A stretch of DNA of 64,000 nt from Kwoniella dejecticola CBS 10117 (taxonomy: Eukaryota; Basidiomycota; Tremellomycetes; Tremellales; Cryptococcaceae), in assembly GCF_000512565.2 (NCBI RefSeq), contig NC_089304.1, positions 2,108,001 through 2,172,000 of the forward strand. The letters run 5' to 3'. The position numbers and the translations under genes were made by a program. Within the stretch, counting starts at the first letter, position 1. Each line of letters begins with the position of its first letter. This document shows positions 45,167 to 58,009 of this stretch, in pieces. The notes beneath the pieces were generated by a model. That model made no database searches. It saw only the letters and a list, made by a program, of their open reading frames with translations, and was not told the DNA's origin.

Positions 45167-46901
45167 ATGGACTACGCGAACTTGAGAAAAACACTACATA
45201 CTCCAGGATGGACCGAGACGCAAGAACGAGTGAGCCGATCCTTCTATGCTTCCTCTTTATCTCGTGCTCCTCGACTGCGCACAGTTCAAGGGGTTCATGC
45301 TAATTCTTGGACTCATGGTCAATGCCCCGCCCAGACCCTCCTCGAACCGTACACCTACATATCCGCCAATCCAGGCAAAGAGTTTCGAGGCAAATTGATA
45401 GACGCATTCAATCTATGGTTGAAAGTCCCCGAAGATAGTCTCAAGGTGGTCACGAGGATAGTCAGGATGTTACACAATGCCAGTCTGCTGTAAGTTGGTG
45501 TTGGTCGAAGCAGAAGCACAAGCTCGGGTCTACGTCTAAATTGAGACTGACGCTGTCGATTTTCCTACATTATTCACAACTCCCCATCCCGGTACTCTGA
45601 ACATCGCACCGAATCGTGAATATGGATGTGCCTTTCTCTCCATCAGGATGGACGACGTGGAAGACAATTCGGAATTACGAAGAGGTCTACCAGTCGCTCA
45701 TACGATATACGGTGTACCGCAAACCATAAATACCGCGAATTACGTCTACTTCTTGGCTATGCAGGAATTATTATCACTTCGACCGTCGGAGAGCAGCAGT
45801 GGTTGGACACCGGATAAGGGCAAAGAGAAGCAGAAGGAGAAGGAGAAAGAAGTCGATGTTGTTGGATTGGTTACTGGTGAGTACCGTATATCGTATCTGA
45901 CTTTTTAACACGAAAACACGAACTCAAACTCCACTTTACATCTTCGTATACGTATCCTGTCGTACTTCAGAACGATCTTTCGATGGACGGAGCTGACTGT
46001 ATACATGCTTTTTATTCTACAGACGAGCTCTTACATCTGCATCGAGGACAGGGTCTGGACCTATTCTGGAGAGATACATTGACTTGTCCCACGGAGAAGG
46101 AATATGTCGATATGGTTCTGGGCAGTACGTCTCAGTAACTCGCTGCCAGATATGCGCAGAGCAAAATAGACAAAATAGCTGATTTGGGACTGTTTGGCTC
46201 ACAGAAGCCGGGGGATTGCTGCGGCTGGCGGTCAAGTTGATGATGGCAAAGTCGGAGTCAGACGTGTAAGGCACCGTTTCTCAATTGGCCTATTTACAAC
46301 CTCGCTGATCATGAATGTATTCTGCTTCTTCCTTGCAGCGATTACGTTCCGTTGGTCAACCTCATATCTGTGTGGTTCCAAATACGGGATGACTACATGA
46401 ACCTGCAGTCCACTGAAGTGAGTACTACGGAATGTGGAATATCACGCTTGGATGCTCTTTGATCTCATCAGGTGTGTCGGACTTTGGCTGATTTCGTTTG
46501 CTTGCGCAGTACGAAGCGAACAAGGGGTATTGCGAAGATCTGACAGAAGGCAAATTCAGCTTTCCCGTAGTTCACGGGGTCAGAGCAGACGACTCGAATC
46601 GGCAGATCCTGAGTAAGTTGCGCTGGTTCCTACTACAAACGCTACAACATCTGCTAACGCTGAACTTTTGCTCTTTGTCATGCTACCACTAGATGTTCTG
46701 CAGAAGAAGACGACCTCGGTATCGCTGAAAAAGCACGTTGTGGATTATTTGCGAGAAGAGACCAAGTCTTTTGCATACACCAAGAAAGTCATCGTTGATT
46801 TGCAGGATCAAATAATGGTCGAAATTAGGGAACTCGGAGGAAACGCGCCGTTGGAGAAGGCTTTAAACTCTTTAGCTCTGCGGGAGGGTGATGACCTGTA
46901 A
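45167..46901 (+). CDS. BTS1: Geranylgeranyl diphosphate synthase
   Basis: Makes C20 GGPP from FPP and IPP for protein prenylation and isoprenoids. Eight exons: 45167-45229, 45335-45489, 45647-45876, 46023-46124, 46205-46265, 46339-46417, 46510-46612, 46693-46901; 333 residues. Seen: the TYISANPGKEFRGKLIDAFN start, the first Asp-rich motif LMDDVEDNSELRRG (intron 2 splits the codon just before the MDD), the second motif FQIRDDYMNL, and GKFSFPVVHGV. A Lys/Glu-rich insert (around residues 125-140) interrupts the loop before DELLHLH, as in many fungal GGPPSs. The first intron (45230-45334) is 105 nt and in frame, with a GTGAGC donor and CCAG acceptor; its retention would add 35 residues of unlike sequence. 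Confidence 0.95.
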
Positions 46902-47505
46902 ATTGGAGAAGTTGGGTATCCTTTCGGACTTAGGATATTAGCGGAACGGCGTGTGTATCCATAATCACTCGGAGGCAGTCATAATCCCATGAGGAAGATC
47001 CAAACCCGCATTGCACAAGGTCTCGACCTCGCATCCTGCAACCTGGCAAAGACCGCGGACGTACAGGTCTCGATATGAAGAATCCGGTTTCGTCAATATG
47101 GACGCATTTACATCCATATGTTTGTTTGCTCGCGTGTTTGGTCCGGAATGCTGCTACTGCGGGTTGATAAACGGTTAAACCGGGCTCCGGTCTTACTCCT
47201 GCTCTTCCTCAGGAAACGTTATGCATTACGGCCGCGGTGCATTTCACTGGGTAGCCAAAAGTTATTTATATTTCTACCGACTCATCCACCATCGATTCCA
47301 GGTGAATGGTCGGTCGGTTTATCAAGCAGCATGATATTCCTATAACCCATCTTCACTCTTCGATTATTCCTCTGGATAAATCATCATACAGCTCAAAAGG
47401 TCTGGGAGGAAGAACAGGCTGGCCATGAAGATATAGCCAGAACCCGTATATATTACAGAGCTCGATCGGCTTTCTCCGTTGCAAAAGACTGCTTAGCATC
47501 ATACG
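46902..47505. other. Intergenic GGPP synthase - DHA1 transporter
   Basis: 604 bases, no supported gene. TATATT lies near 47450. Confidence 0.5.
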
Positions 47506-49669
47506 ATGGAAGCCTATTCTCAATACAAATCATTCACCCCAAGTAAAAAACCGACTCACCAACCCCTACACGAGAAAGACCTGGAACGACCTCGGCATAT
47601 CAAGATATATTTGGACTTCGAGGAGAATGATAAGCGGAATCCCAAAAATTGGTCGGTGTGGTACAAGACCTTCGTGATCGGACAATTATCGTTCTTGACG
47701 CTCTCTTTAACGTTTGCGAGTTCGGTCTCGTCGTCGGCTGAAGATGGGATGATGAAAGAGTTTGGATGCGGTACGATCGCTGCGACGGCTAGTACGGGGT
47801 TGTTCTTGGTTGGGATGGGTCTTGGGGCGATGCCTATGGCTCCGTTATCTGAACGTGAGTTGCAGCTGATATGTCATATTATCTTTTGATCGGAGATTTC
47901 TATTCATTTCAAAGGGGTCAATGGGTCAATGAGATATAGATCGACACAGAACTAATCTAATAATCTAACATTTGCGCAGTATACGGAAGACTACCCATCT
48001 ATCTAATGTCAATCGTCCTCGCAACCCTATTCGAAGTCGCTTCCGCCCTCGCACCAAACGTTCCCGGATTATTGATCCTTCGATTGATCGCCGGGTTCTG
48101 GTCCTCCGCACCACTCTCTAATTCAGGTGGGACGCTCAACGATATCGGTGATCCGGTGCTACGTACTATCGCCTTACCGCTCTTCACCACTGCTGGATTC
48201 GCCGGACCAACTCTGGGGCCAATTATCGGGGGGTTTGTTTCGCAGGCTGAGGGGTACGGTTGGAGATGGTGTTATTGGGTTTGCGCCATATGGAATGGAC
48301 TGGCATTTCTGATGTGTTTCTTCTTCATGCCTGAGACACTGGCTCCTGCCTTGATCAAATACAAGGCCGTCCAATATCGCTTGACCACCGGAGAAGACGT
48401 CTGGAGAGCCCCGATAGAGGATCAGGATATACATAAATTGACGGTCAAGTATCTGCAAAGACCGTTCGTTTTGATCAGTCGCGAACCGATTATCCAGTTA
48501 TTCGTCATATACCTCTCGAGTGAGTCACATCGTATCCCTTCTAACGCTTCTCTTTACCCTTCGCAAACCCCCGGCACGTTAATTCCTCCCTTCTCATTAT
48601 GGACCAGAATACTAATACAACGACGAAACCTCCCCTTCTTTAGTCGTCTACATCGTCTTATACGGCTTCTTCACCGCCTACCCCATCATCTTCCTCAAAC
48701 ACGGCTTCACCTCGCGGAATGTCGGCTTGGCATTCATACCCGTGATGGTCGGGTTCTTCATCTTGATGGTCATCAACGTCTTCCATTATATCAGGTACAA
48801 GAAATTAGCATTAGATGCAAAGGCAGGTGTCACTCGGCGAGGGATACATGAAGGCAAAGTTGAACCGGAGGAAAGATTGGTTCCTCGTGAGTCTACAACT
48901 CCCCCCTACTTCGTGCGCCATACACCATGCACCATACAGGATTGGCGGACCGCATGAAGGTTGACTGACCACTTGGCACGTCTCACAGTCATGGTCTGCG
49001 CAGTCCTGTTCCCCGCTGGAATGTTTTGGCTAGCATGGACATCTGGACCTCAATTCAACGTCTGGGTACCGTTGATGTCGGGCGTCATCTTCGGAATCGG
49101 TCTGCTAGCCATCTTTCAAGGGGCGACACAGTATCTGATAGATGCTTATGGTCCTTATGCTGCCTCTGCGGTGAGTAAAGGTCAGGCTCTTGACTATCAC
49201 TCCACATGATATTCGGCGCTGATCTGGCATATGTCCGTTCTTTGACCCAGCTTGCCGGTTCAACTTTGATACGTTATGGTAAGCTTTGCCATCCGTTACA
49301 TAGTTTGCCTTCGGACATAGCATACTGACTAAATACTTCATCCAGCTGTTGCAGGTTTGGTTGCACTTGCTTTCCCCAAAGCCTATGAATCGCTCGGCGA
49401 CCAATGGGCTACATCGTGAGTGTCTGACTCAACTCATGAAAATTGGGTAGATGGCGATTGCGAAGCCGCTGCTGATCTGTCTCTGAATCATCAGTCTATT
49501 CGCATTTATGGGTCTGGCATTGACGCCGGTGCCGTTCGTATTCTACATGCGTGGTGAGTCTTTCACTCATCGACACCTTGTTTCATCCCATTGATTACTG
49601 AATCCCAATTGCTTTCCGCTCTCAGGTCGTCGTGTTCGAGCTAGATGTACATATACTGTCCGGGATTGA
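47506..49669 (+). CDS. MFS transporter of the DHA1 drug:proton antiporter family
   Basis: Twelve-helix plasma-membrane exporter; substrates could be drugs, polyamines or weak acids. Eight exons: 47506-47854, 47980-48519, 48644-48886, 48989-49170, 49251-49278, 49346-49415, 49495-49553, 49626-49669; 504 residues. The hydrophilic N-tail ends with DFEENDKRNPKNWSVWYK, the NP-x-NW motif at the start of helix 1 in fungal DHA1 proteins. MAPLSELYGRLPIYL is motif A; SNSGGTLNDI replaces the usual SNAGGTISDL region. C-terminal exons are small (28, 70, 59, 44 nt) and complete helix 11-12 in FAFMGLALTPVPFVFYMRG. The last 12 residues are Arg-rich. Function cannot be narrowed further. Confidence 0.9.
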
Positions 49670-50128
49670 GCCTTGTTGACCATTGACCATTTAAGATGCA
49701 TATGTATTGTCAATTGTGCGGCACACAAATTTCAATGTTCGTTTCTATTATCAGAATCCTGCCGAACCGAGAGTTCGTCGAACCCCTTGAACTGCCGAAT
49801 CGCTCAAACACCGATCCCGTTCCCATTCGCAATATTGCCACTTTTGGTAGAGGTACAGTTCATGAACCCTCATATCTTTACTCGAGAGCTGGAATCTCCT
49901 GACTATTACGTGTAGATGATCAACGAGGAAAATCCGTTAACATGCTTCAACAATGCATGTCATCTCTTCTCAAACGCGAAGTATCAGTAGTGAAACTCAG
50001 ACCGATCAATCTAAGGTGTCAAGGCGGTCAATCTTGAGTATCATACTAGATGCTATCACGCGGCTTCCGAATCTCTCGGACTACATCGGCAACAACAATT
50101 CCACTCTCCTTCTTCGCAGCATCTCACA
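49670..50128. other. Intergenic upstream of the hybrid histidine kinase
   Basis: 459 bases, no supported gene. Confidence 0.5.
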
Positions 50129-53100
50129 ATGAGTCCGCTTCCGGTGGTCGATGACCTCTCGGATGGTGAGCAAGAACCTCCCGCTCCGTTCCAAGAATGG
50201 ACTGCTTTTCTTACATCCTACGCCCGAGGCGAGTGGCAATCAGACGGTATATTAGACATGCCCCGTTACCTTCAGGATCCGGATTGTGGAAAGTTAGAAG
50301 GTGGTTCTGATGAAAGTGAGGATGACTGGGCATCTCATCGTACAGACCCAACTTCCAACGTGTACTCGTCCCCTGTCATCACCAGGAAGATAGCAAGTCG
50401 GATACACCGGTACTGCGCGGAAAAAGACTTTCTTCCTCCACCCCGTTCTCCACAGGAATCACTCCGGGAGAAAATCATCCTAGAATATGACTTGAATGGA
50501 CCTGTCCAAGCGGGTAACATCCAATCGGCGGTCGACTTGACGGCGGCTTTCTTCTCCGGGTGTGTAGTCACTTTTACCCTCTTCAGCAACGCCATCCAAA
50601 ATTTCGTTGCTGTAGCTGGACCCCAGCATTTTCTCAGCGAATTTGGGTTACATCGTGGAATGTGGGTCGCGCCGGAAACCTCTTTATGCGGTCACTCGAT
50701 ATTGTTAGATCGCAAGATCATGTTCATCGCCAACTTAGACGATGATTGGAGATTTAGATCGAATCCGTATGGTATGGCCGGGGTGAAGAGTTATATAGGC
50801 AGTCCGGTGTCACTGGAGTTAGATCCCCTCAACAATACGCCGCGGTCAGATGGAAACCCAGAACAAGTCAGTATAGGAGCGCTGAACATTCTCTACCTGC
50901 ACACTCCTTTACTGGAGATGGCCGCTCAGCAAGAGATGGTCGTTAGAAACGTTACGAAGATGCTGGAGACGCAGCTGCGGGCTACTTGGGAAGGACATAC
51001 ACGGACTAGGGAAGCGAAAACCCGCCGCGCGATCACGGAACTCATTGATGAAGCCTTTGTCGGAGATCAAGCAGCAATGTCGGATTCAGCCTTCGAAGCC
51101 GATCGATTCAAGAAAGGTGTTATTTTAGCTGGTGATATGACGTCGGTATATGGTGATCTGGCACAATCGGCTTTAGAAAAGACCGTCATTCTTTGTGAAG
51201 AGGTGGAAGGTATCATCATGCTGGACATCAGAAGTCTACGATATAGGGTGAGTCGTCCTCAGTCTCCATTCTTGTGATTCACCATTCATCGTCAACGACA
51301 TTGCGACACACGGGTATACTGACCGCGGGTGAATCTGCAGGCAAACAACACGTCTAAATCGGAATATGCTATCGACCCTTCATCCTCTCATCCTGTTCAC
51401 ACAATAGCCGCCGCACCTCGACAAGGCTTCACGTGGGACTCGCCTCCGACAGCTTCGGACCTCACGCGATATCTCAACGAATCGCACTCGAGCTTCACCT
51501 TCTCGCGCTTATCATCGTCAGCATTGCAAGATTCTCTACCCGCTGGCATCAGATCACACCTTGTTATGCCGTTTTTCACCCTTGAACAACCCTCCTTCGT
51601 CATCATCGCCATCTCTCGAGAAGAAAAAATTTCTCAAGCAAGTGTGAACATAACGCGGAGCATGGGATCAATCCTCTTGGCCAAAGCCGTGCAAAGTCGT
51701 GTGATGGAGGCGGACACAGCGAAGACAGCCTTTTTGTCCTCGATCTCCCACGAGCTGAGGACTCCCATGCACAGCATTCTTTCGGGCTTGACTTTGGCTC
51801 GTTCGGCAATCAAAGATCAAGATTGGGACAACCTCCGCTCGTTGTTGAGTGTAGTCGAGAACAGTGGACAAGCGCTTCATAGAATCTTAGATGACGTTCT
51901 GGACTTTGACCCAGGTTTCAAGAAGAAGACCAGTATCCTGCGCGAAGTCAGGGTAGATCTCCTGAAGCTGGCCAAGGAGGCTATACGGATGTGTCTGACG
52001 CGATCAGATGACCTAGAGCTCAGATCGATCATAACAATTGAACATGAAGAACGGGACTGGATAGCTAGCATTGACGAAGCGAGATTCAACCGGTAAGTCA
52101 AGTCCTATCGATGCTGCGTGATCCGCTACGCAAGACCGCTGACAGAAAAAGTTACTAGAATCCTCATAAATGGTATAACCAATTCTATGAAGTTCTGTAA
52201 GAAGGGTTCAATCACTGTTTCCCTTTCCACCTCAGACAACTCGACCACTCTCATCGCAAGAATCACAGATACGGGTATCGGAATCGAAGAAAAGGTGTTA
52301 CCCAGGCTGCTAGAGCCATTCACGAAACAGGACATGCACAGTCCCGGTGCTGGGTTAGGCTTGTATATAACCAAGAACCTGGTCAACAGTATGGGAGGTA
52401 CTTTCTCGCTTCGATCATCCATCGGGAAAGGCACGACCTTCGAAGCTATCTTGCCTATCAAATTCGTCAATAACGACGCCGATCTTAGGGCAAACGCTGC
52501 TCTTTCCAGAATGTCTTGCGAGAAGGCAGTCGTGCCTCGGTTATCGATCGATGTAGCTGCCCAAAAAGTAGAGGCATCATCAAAAACAGAGACAGGATCG
52601 ACACGTCGGCCGGAAAGCCAATCACTCACGACACCGAACAGCGATGTTCTGAAGGTCATGGTGGTGGACGATAACCGTATATGCCGAATGCTACTCACCA
52701 AGTCAATACAGCGTGGTAAAACGCTGGTCGACTGCGTCCAGGCTTCCGACGGTAAAGAAGCCGTCGAAATCTTCAGGACTTTTCACCCGCATCTAGTCAT
52801 CACGGATGTATCAATGCCTGTCATGGACGGCATCACTGCTGCGCAACAGATGAGGAGTATAAGTGAAGAACTGCGATTGGTGCCTTGCAAAATATATGCA
52901 TTGACTGGTCTGGGGTCGTCGGACCCAAGACTCCAGTCGATTGGTCTGGAAGGCAGCGCAGCGTTAGACGGATGGTTGGTGAAAGGGCAAGACGACCTGA
53001 AGGCTATCCAAGTCATCATAGGTGAAGTTCACCAAGAGACTCAAGCTCGTAATGTGGAACAACTGAAGGAAAAGGTGGATGGAGTTCATATCGATACCAC

Positions 53101-53131
53101 CCCTCCCGCAGACTCATTGCTTTTGAGTTAG
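50129..53131 (+). CDS. Hybrid histidine kinase with GAF sensor
   Basis: Soluble two-component sensor that autophosphorylates on His and passes phosphate to its own receiver. Three exons: 50129-51247, 51341-52092, 52135-53131; 955 residues. No signal peptide or membrane helix is seen, so it is probably cytosolic. A GAF-like domain occupies about residues 130-310 (GMWVAPETSLCGHSILLD, then GVKSYIGSPVSL). HisKA: FLSSISHELRTPMHSIL with His near residue 510. ATPase: ILINGITNSMKFCKKG, ITDTGIGIEE, LEPFTKQD, GAGLGLYI. Receiver: LKVMVVDDNRICRMLLTKS, acceptor Asp near residue 848 in LVITDVSMPVMDG, and Lys in GWLVKGQD. The last intron is only 42 nt and its acceptor (CAAG) is the sole phase-compatible choice. 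It resembles Cryptococcus Tco-type kinases; the exact orthologue is unclear. Confidence 0.92.
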
Positions 53132-53966
53132 GTAGGATGATAGCTCATTGCACGGCGCTTAGCAGCTGCGCCTCCGTTTCAAAAGGTAAAGGTCTCCTAC
53201 ATAAAATTGATTGTATAAGATTGTTTGTTGTACCACATAGAAACGGAAAGCTCCTAGTCTACGATGACTTGTTGTAACCAGTATGAAATGACATCCGGAT
53301 GTACACGGATAATGGTCTCATCTCGCTGATTAGGCCGCCATATTTGACCCAGATAGAGGACCAATCCGCGTCAATTCAAATGCTGCTAGCGTCCGGAGCG
53401 AGCTGTCACACCTGCAACTCGGGGGTGACTACGGCTTGCATGCGACTGCAGTGAGCCGCCCTTGTACAGTCCATTAATTGGAGTACTGGGCAAAGGCCGG
53501 CTTACGTGATCGGATCGTCAAAGCAATTATCAGGAAAGTGCCATTGCCGGAATTGGCTAAAATATGGCAGGTGTGCGATCGGCGAGGCACCTGTCGCGTG
53601 TGTAAGGTCAGGTTCAGGTTCATTTATTCAATTTGTCTGAGACATCTCCCTTCCTTGTGCAGAGGAATGTCAGGCGATTAGGCGAAACGTCGCCGTAGAT
53701 GGTTGATGGTCGCGATCGGCATCTTCATGATGATCCGAAAGGTACCAGACATGGCGTTCTAGTATAATTACTAAAAAGTTAGGGGATCGCACTTTCGAGG
53801 CGAAAGAACGTGCATATATAAACAGCTAACCAGGAGAAGCGATCATGCATTCCTTTCCCCATCTCCATCTCGAAAGCACACCAAACAGTCCATTGCCAAA
53901 CACCTTTGTCGACCAATCCTCCCCCCCGACCACCCCTAGTATTCTCTCATACCGACCATCCTCATA
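53132..53966. other. Intergenic upstream of the WSC gene
   Basis: 835 bases with no supported gene. It carries a TATATAAA box at 53815-53822. Confidence 0.5.
53815..53822 (+). promoter_or_regulatory. TATA box of the WSC-domain gene
   Basis: TATATAAA, about 150 bases upstream of the ATG, followed by a CT-rich leader. Confidence 0.55.
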
Positions 53967-55267
53967 ATGGTTTCTTTCTCCTCCCTCTCTTCTCTCGTTG
54001 CCGCTTTGGCATTCATCGGCTCGGCCTCAGCCGTTCCCGTTACTGCTGCGGCTTCCTCATCGTCCGCCGCAGCCAGCTCATCCGCTGCATCTTCCAGCGT
54101 AATCTCATCAGCTGCTCCTTCGGCGTCCGCGTCATCGGTCTCATCCGCCAAGGCTTCTAGTACTTCTTCCGCGGCAGCTGTTCAGTCATCCGCCGCGTGG
54201 ACTATACCTGCTGGATGGGCTATAGCGCCTTCCGCATGTATCGCTGAAGGTACTTCCGGCCGAGCTCTTAGTTGGGTTACAACCTCCTCGTCCAGTATGA
54301 CAGTCGAAAAGTGCCTTCAGTATTGTGACAATTACAACATGCCGCTTGCCGGACTGGAGGTATGTCCAATTCTCCTTTTAATCGGCCGCTAGACTGTCGC
54401 TGACCAGTGGACCATAGTTCTCCGGCGAATGCTACTGTGGTAACGTCCTTGGTAATGGCGCTTCCCTCAACGCGAAGAGCGATCAATGTATCATGAACTG
54501 CAACGGTGACTCTGGTCGAAAGTGCGGTGGTCCAGGAGCGCTTTCCCTCTACGTTTCTACCAAGGACAACGCTGCTACCCTCTCTGCCGACTACACTTCC
54601 ACTACCGTCAGTCTTCCTTCTGGCTGGAGCTCTACCGGGTGCTACAAAGAAGGAAAGACCGGTCGTGCGCTCGATGGCTGGTCTTACTCCGGTATAATCA
54701 ATACCGCAACCTGTATCAACTATTGTAAGACCAAGGGCTACTCCATGGCCGGCTTGGAGTACGGAGGCGAATGCTATTGCGACAACGCTTTCAGAAACGG
54801 AGCTGGAGAAACAGCTACTACCTGTAACATGCCTTGTTCAGGCGGTCCGGGAGAGAATTGTGGTGGTGAGCATTGATCGTCATCCAATCCTGGCTAGACC
54901 AACACGCTAATCTGTTTGCATAGGTTCCAACGTCCTGCAAGTCTACTCCAACCCTTCCCTTGCGCCCTCGACCACCATCTCCAATGGATACAACAAACAG
55001 GGTTGTCTCGTTGAAGTTGCTGGTCGTGCTTTAACGGGCGCCTCCTTCACTTCGGACAGTATGACGGTCGATACGTGCACCTACTATTGTCGATCGTCCG
55101 GCTTCAATTACGCCGCTGTCGAATACGGGAAAGAATGTTACTGCGGTAACTCCCTCGCCAATGGAGCTAGCTTGAGCAAATACAGTAATCAGTGCACCAT
55201 GACATGTGCCGGGAACAAGAAGCAGAATTGTGGAGGACCCAACGCTCTCGTACTTTACTCCATGTAG
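53967..55267 (+). CDS. Secreted protein with three WSC domains
   Basis: Three exons: 53967-54359, 54418-54865, 54924-55267; 394 residues. The signal peptide is about residues 1-22 (SSLVAALAFIGSASA), followed by a Ser/Ala-rich stalk (about 26-77) likely to be O-mannosylated. WSC modules lie near 85-176, 202-287 and 302-394, each with the C...C.CGN...C...C...CGG pattern (GECYCGNVLGNGA, GECYCDNAFRNGA, KECYCGNSLANGA). WSC domains bind cell-wall glucan or xylan. Unlike yeast Wsc sensors, no transmembrane helix or cytoplasmic tail follows; the third module runs to the last residues (LVLYSM), and no GPI signal is seen. It is therefore a soluble or wall-bound lectin-like protein rather than a stress sensor. 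Confidence 0.92.
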
Positions 55268-55759
55268 CGCTGTTTTCACCGTCAATTACTCGAGTATTGT
55301 CAATGTGATACATGCAACCGTTGATGCTGCAAGGGCGATGAAACCAAAAATCCGGCTTAATGTCTTTCCGCTTCAAATGCAGGCACACGGCATAATGCTC
55401 ATGCGCAAAATCCCTCATGCTCAGAGCATCACTTGGACATTTATTTATAGTCCTTGCCCAGAGAACCTCCACCTTTTCGATCATTATATGCATGTTGACG
55501 AAACAGCATCCTTGTTACTCTCTCAACAAAACGTTTAATTAAGCATTTCGAGCGTTCCTAGGAGTCACTGATCTCATCACCTGACCTTTCTACTGTTTTT
55601 GCTGACCATGACACCTGCACCCGGCCCGGCTTCTTCTTTCGGAATTCGTCTGATTAGATGTCCCGAAACTCGCCTTGAACAACATATAAGTAGACTCTCG
55701 GGAGTACGATGTCATGAATTTTCGCCAAGCCAACAGTCGACGTTGGGTAGTAATCGACA
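55268..55759. other. Intergenic WSC - rhamnogalacturonan lyase
   Basis: 492 bases, no supported gene. A TATAAG box at 55685-55690 lies 75 bases before the lyase ATG. Confidence 0.5.
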
Positions 55760-57966
55760 ATGATGTTTACTCTGCTTGGACTCTACCTCCTAGGGCTATC
55801 AACAGTCGTCACGGCGTTCCTGAATGTGACCGACTCCAATGGGACATTGTCACTCCAGAATGATCGCGTCTTGTTTGTGATGAACAAGACTACGAGTTAT
55901 ATGACGAAAGTCATCTTCGACGGGGTAGATCTGCTCGGTACTCCAGTCGATGCGACTAGTGCCATCGGTCCATACGTGGATGCTATCCTGACACCCAAGC
56001 AGGACAACTATGTGCCAGGTGCTACCGCAGATTACTCTGTAGTTCAAGGAGTGGATTCTTTCGGCATCGCGTACGGTGGAATGATCATGAGCCAGAATCA
56101 ACCAGAGGGAATCGTCGGTAAGTAATTGCTTCGAGCTGTACTGAATGTTTCGCGCTGCTCACACGAATGCGCAGGCGAGGTCTTCCAGCAATACTGGTTC
56201 CTCCGAGAAACCGAAACGAGTTTACATGCTTTCTCGCGGATCGCATACCACAACTCTTCTGTGCCTTTCCTCGCTGATTTGCAAGACATACGGACGTTAT
56301 TCCGACCCCATGGCTACCTGTTCACTCACCTGAGTACCAAGAAAGACTTCTACGTTCCCCAACCAAGACCTAACCCCGCTATCGATGTCAGCAAGGATTT
56401 GGGAGTTGCGACGCTTGTCCAGGATACGACATGGTACATCGGAAACCGTTCCAGTGAGCTACAAGCCTTCCGATCAAGAACCAATGGGCATCAATGCTGA
56501 CAGTTAAATCAGATGATCCCTTTGTCGAGAATGTCGCCGACTACTTCACGAAGTACACTATGTCAGACACCTATCGATATCACACGGTTCATGGTCTCTT
56601 TGCAGATGGAACCAATACCCCGGACAATTCGACTATCGGCGCCTGGACGATCTATAACACCAAAGATACCTTCTTCGGCGGTCCCACTTACTCTGACCTA
56701 GTGGTCGATGGTCTTCTTTACAATTACATTCAATCCAATCACCACGGAGATCAGACTCCCAACATCACCGATGGATTCGACAGAACCTGGGGACCTGCTG
56801 TGTTCCACCTCAACCACGGGGCAGTGGGCGGAAGCTTACAAGACGTAAGTTCTAATCAGCTTGGGGCTTTTCAAAGCTGACAGTGCAATTCAGCTGCAAG
56901 AAGAGGCAGAAAGCTTTGCCAACAACACCTACGCGCATCAATTCTACGATGATATTGCAAGACACGTTCCAGGATACGTCACTTCTGCGCAACGAGGATC
57001 ATGGAAAGCTCAGATCCAGCTTCCCGAAGGAGCCAACAACACCATTGCGATCTTATCAGCTCCAGGGTATGATTATCAAGACAACGTCTTCAACACCTCT
57101 GCTTACCAATATTGGTACGAAGTCGGATCTGATGGATCCGCTTGCATCGACCGGATCAAAGCTGGAGAATACCGATTGACCATCTATGCCGATAATATCT
57201 TTGGTGATTACGTTCAGGAGGGCATCATGATTACAGCAGGTCAAGAAACCAACAGTGGTCAGATTACTTGGAATGCTGAATCTGCTGGTACCGAACTCTG
57301 GCGACTGGGTGTACCCGACAAATCTGCTGGTGAATATAAACATGGTAATCATCCTGATCCCAATCACCCTCTTCACCCTCCTGAGTACAGGATATACTGG
57401 GGCGCATATGACTATGTGAATGATTTCCCCAATGGGGTCAACTTCAAGATCGGGGAAAGTGACGAAGCAAACGATTTCAATTATATTCAGTGGAGTGTGT
57501 TCGGGGGCAGTTTGACTCGACCAGAGATTGTCGCCGATCCTACGATCAACAATTGGACAGTCTCCTTTGATCTTCAAGAGCAGGATTTGGCGAATATGTC
57601 CAATGCAACCCTGACCATCCAAATGGCCGGTGTCTCCACTGCCGCTGGTAACACGGACGTATTCAATAATAAGACGAAGTATTCCAATTTACCCTTCGTT
57701 GTTGCCATCAACGACAACGAGCTTGAACCTTGGGTCATACCGTGAGTTGTCATCTGGACGAACGTTGCTGACTTATCTGCAGATATTACCGATCGTCTTC
57801 CTGTGCCATCCGAAGCGCAGTCACTTGTTACCAAAATGCCCACAAGTTCACCTTCCCAACTTCGTACCTTCAATCTAATGCGACGAACAACATGGTATTG
57901 AGTCTGCCTTACAATGCCACCAGCATCTCAGTCATGTATGATGCGATCAGACTGGAAGTACAATAG
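55760..57966 (+). CDS. Rhamnogalacturonan lyase, polysaccharide lyase family 4
   Basis: Cleaves the rhamnogalacturonan I backbone of pectin by beta-elimination. Five exons: 55760-56117, 56175-56453, 56513-56844, 56894-57741, 57783-57966; 666 residues. Signal peptide MMFTLLGLYLLGLSTVVTA; a second ATG is two codons on. The N-terminal beta-domain (NGTLSLQNDRVLFVMNKTT) continues through exons 2-3, the FnIII-like middle has GEYRLTIYADNIFGDYVQEG, and the C-terminal CBM-like jelly roll has YRIYWGAYDYVNDFPNGVNF, IQWSVFGG and WTVSFDL. This order is that of PL4 enzymes. More than ten N-glycosylation sequons (for example NNT, NAT, NWT) fit secretion. Saprotrophic or plant-surface growth is implied. It sits tail-to-tail with the dioxygenase, only 43 bases between stops. 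Confidence 0.92.
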
Positions 57967-58009
57967 TAGTTTAGCGGTAAAATACAACATGCAGGTAGAA
58001 ATACTCGGT

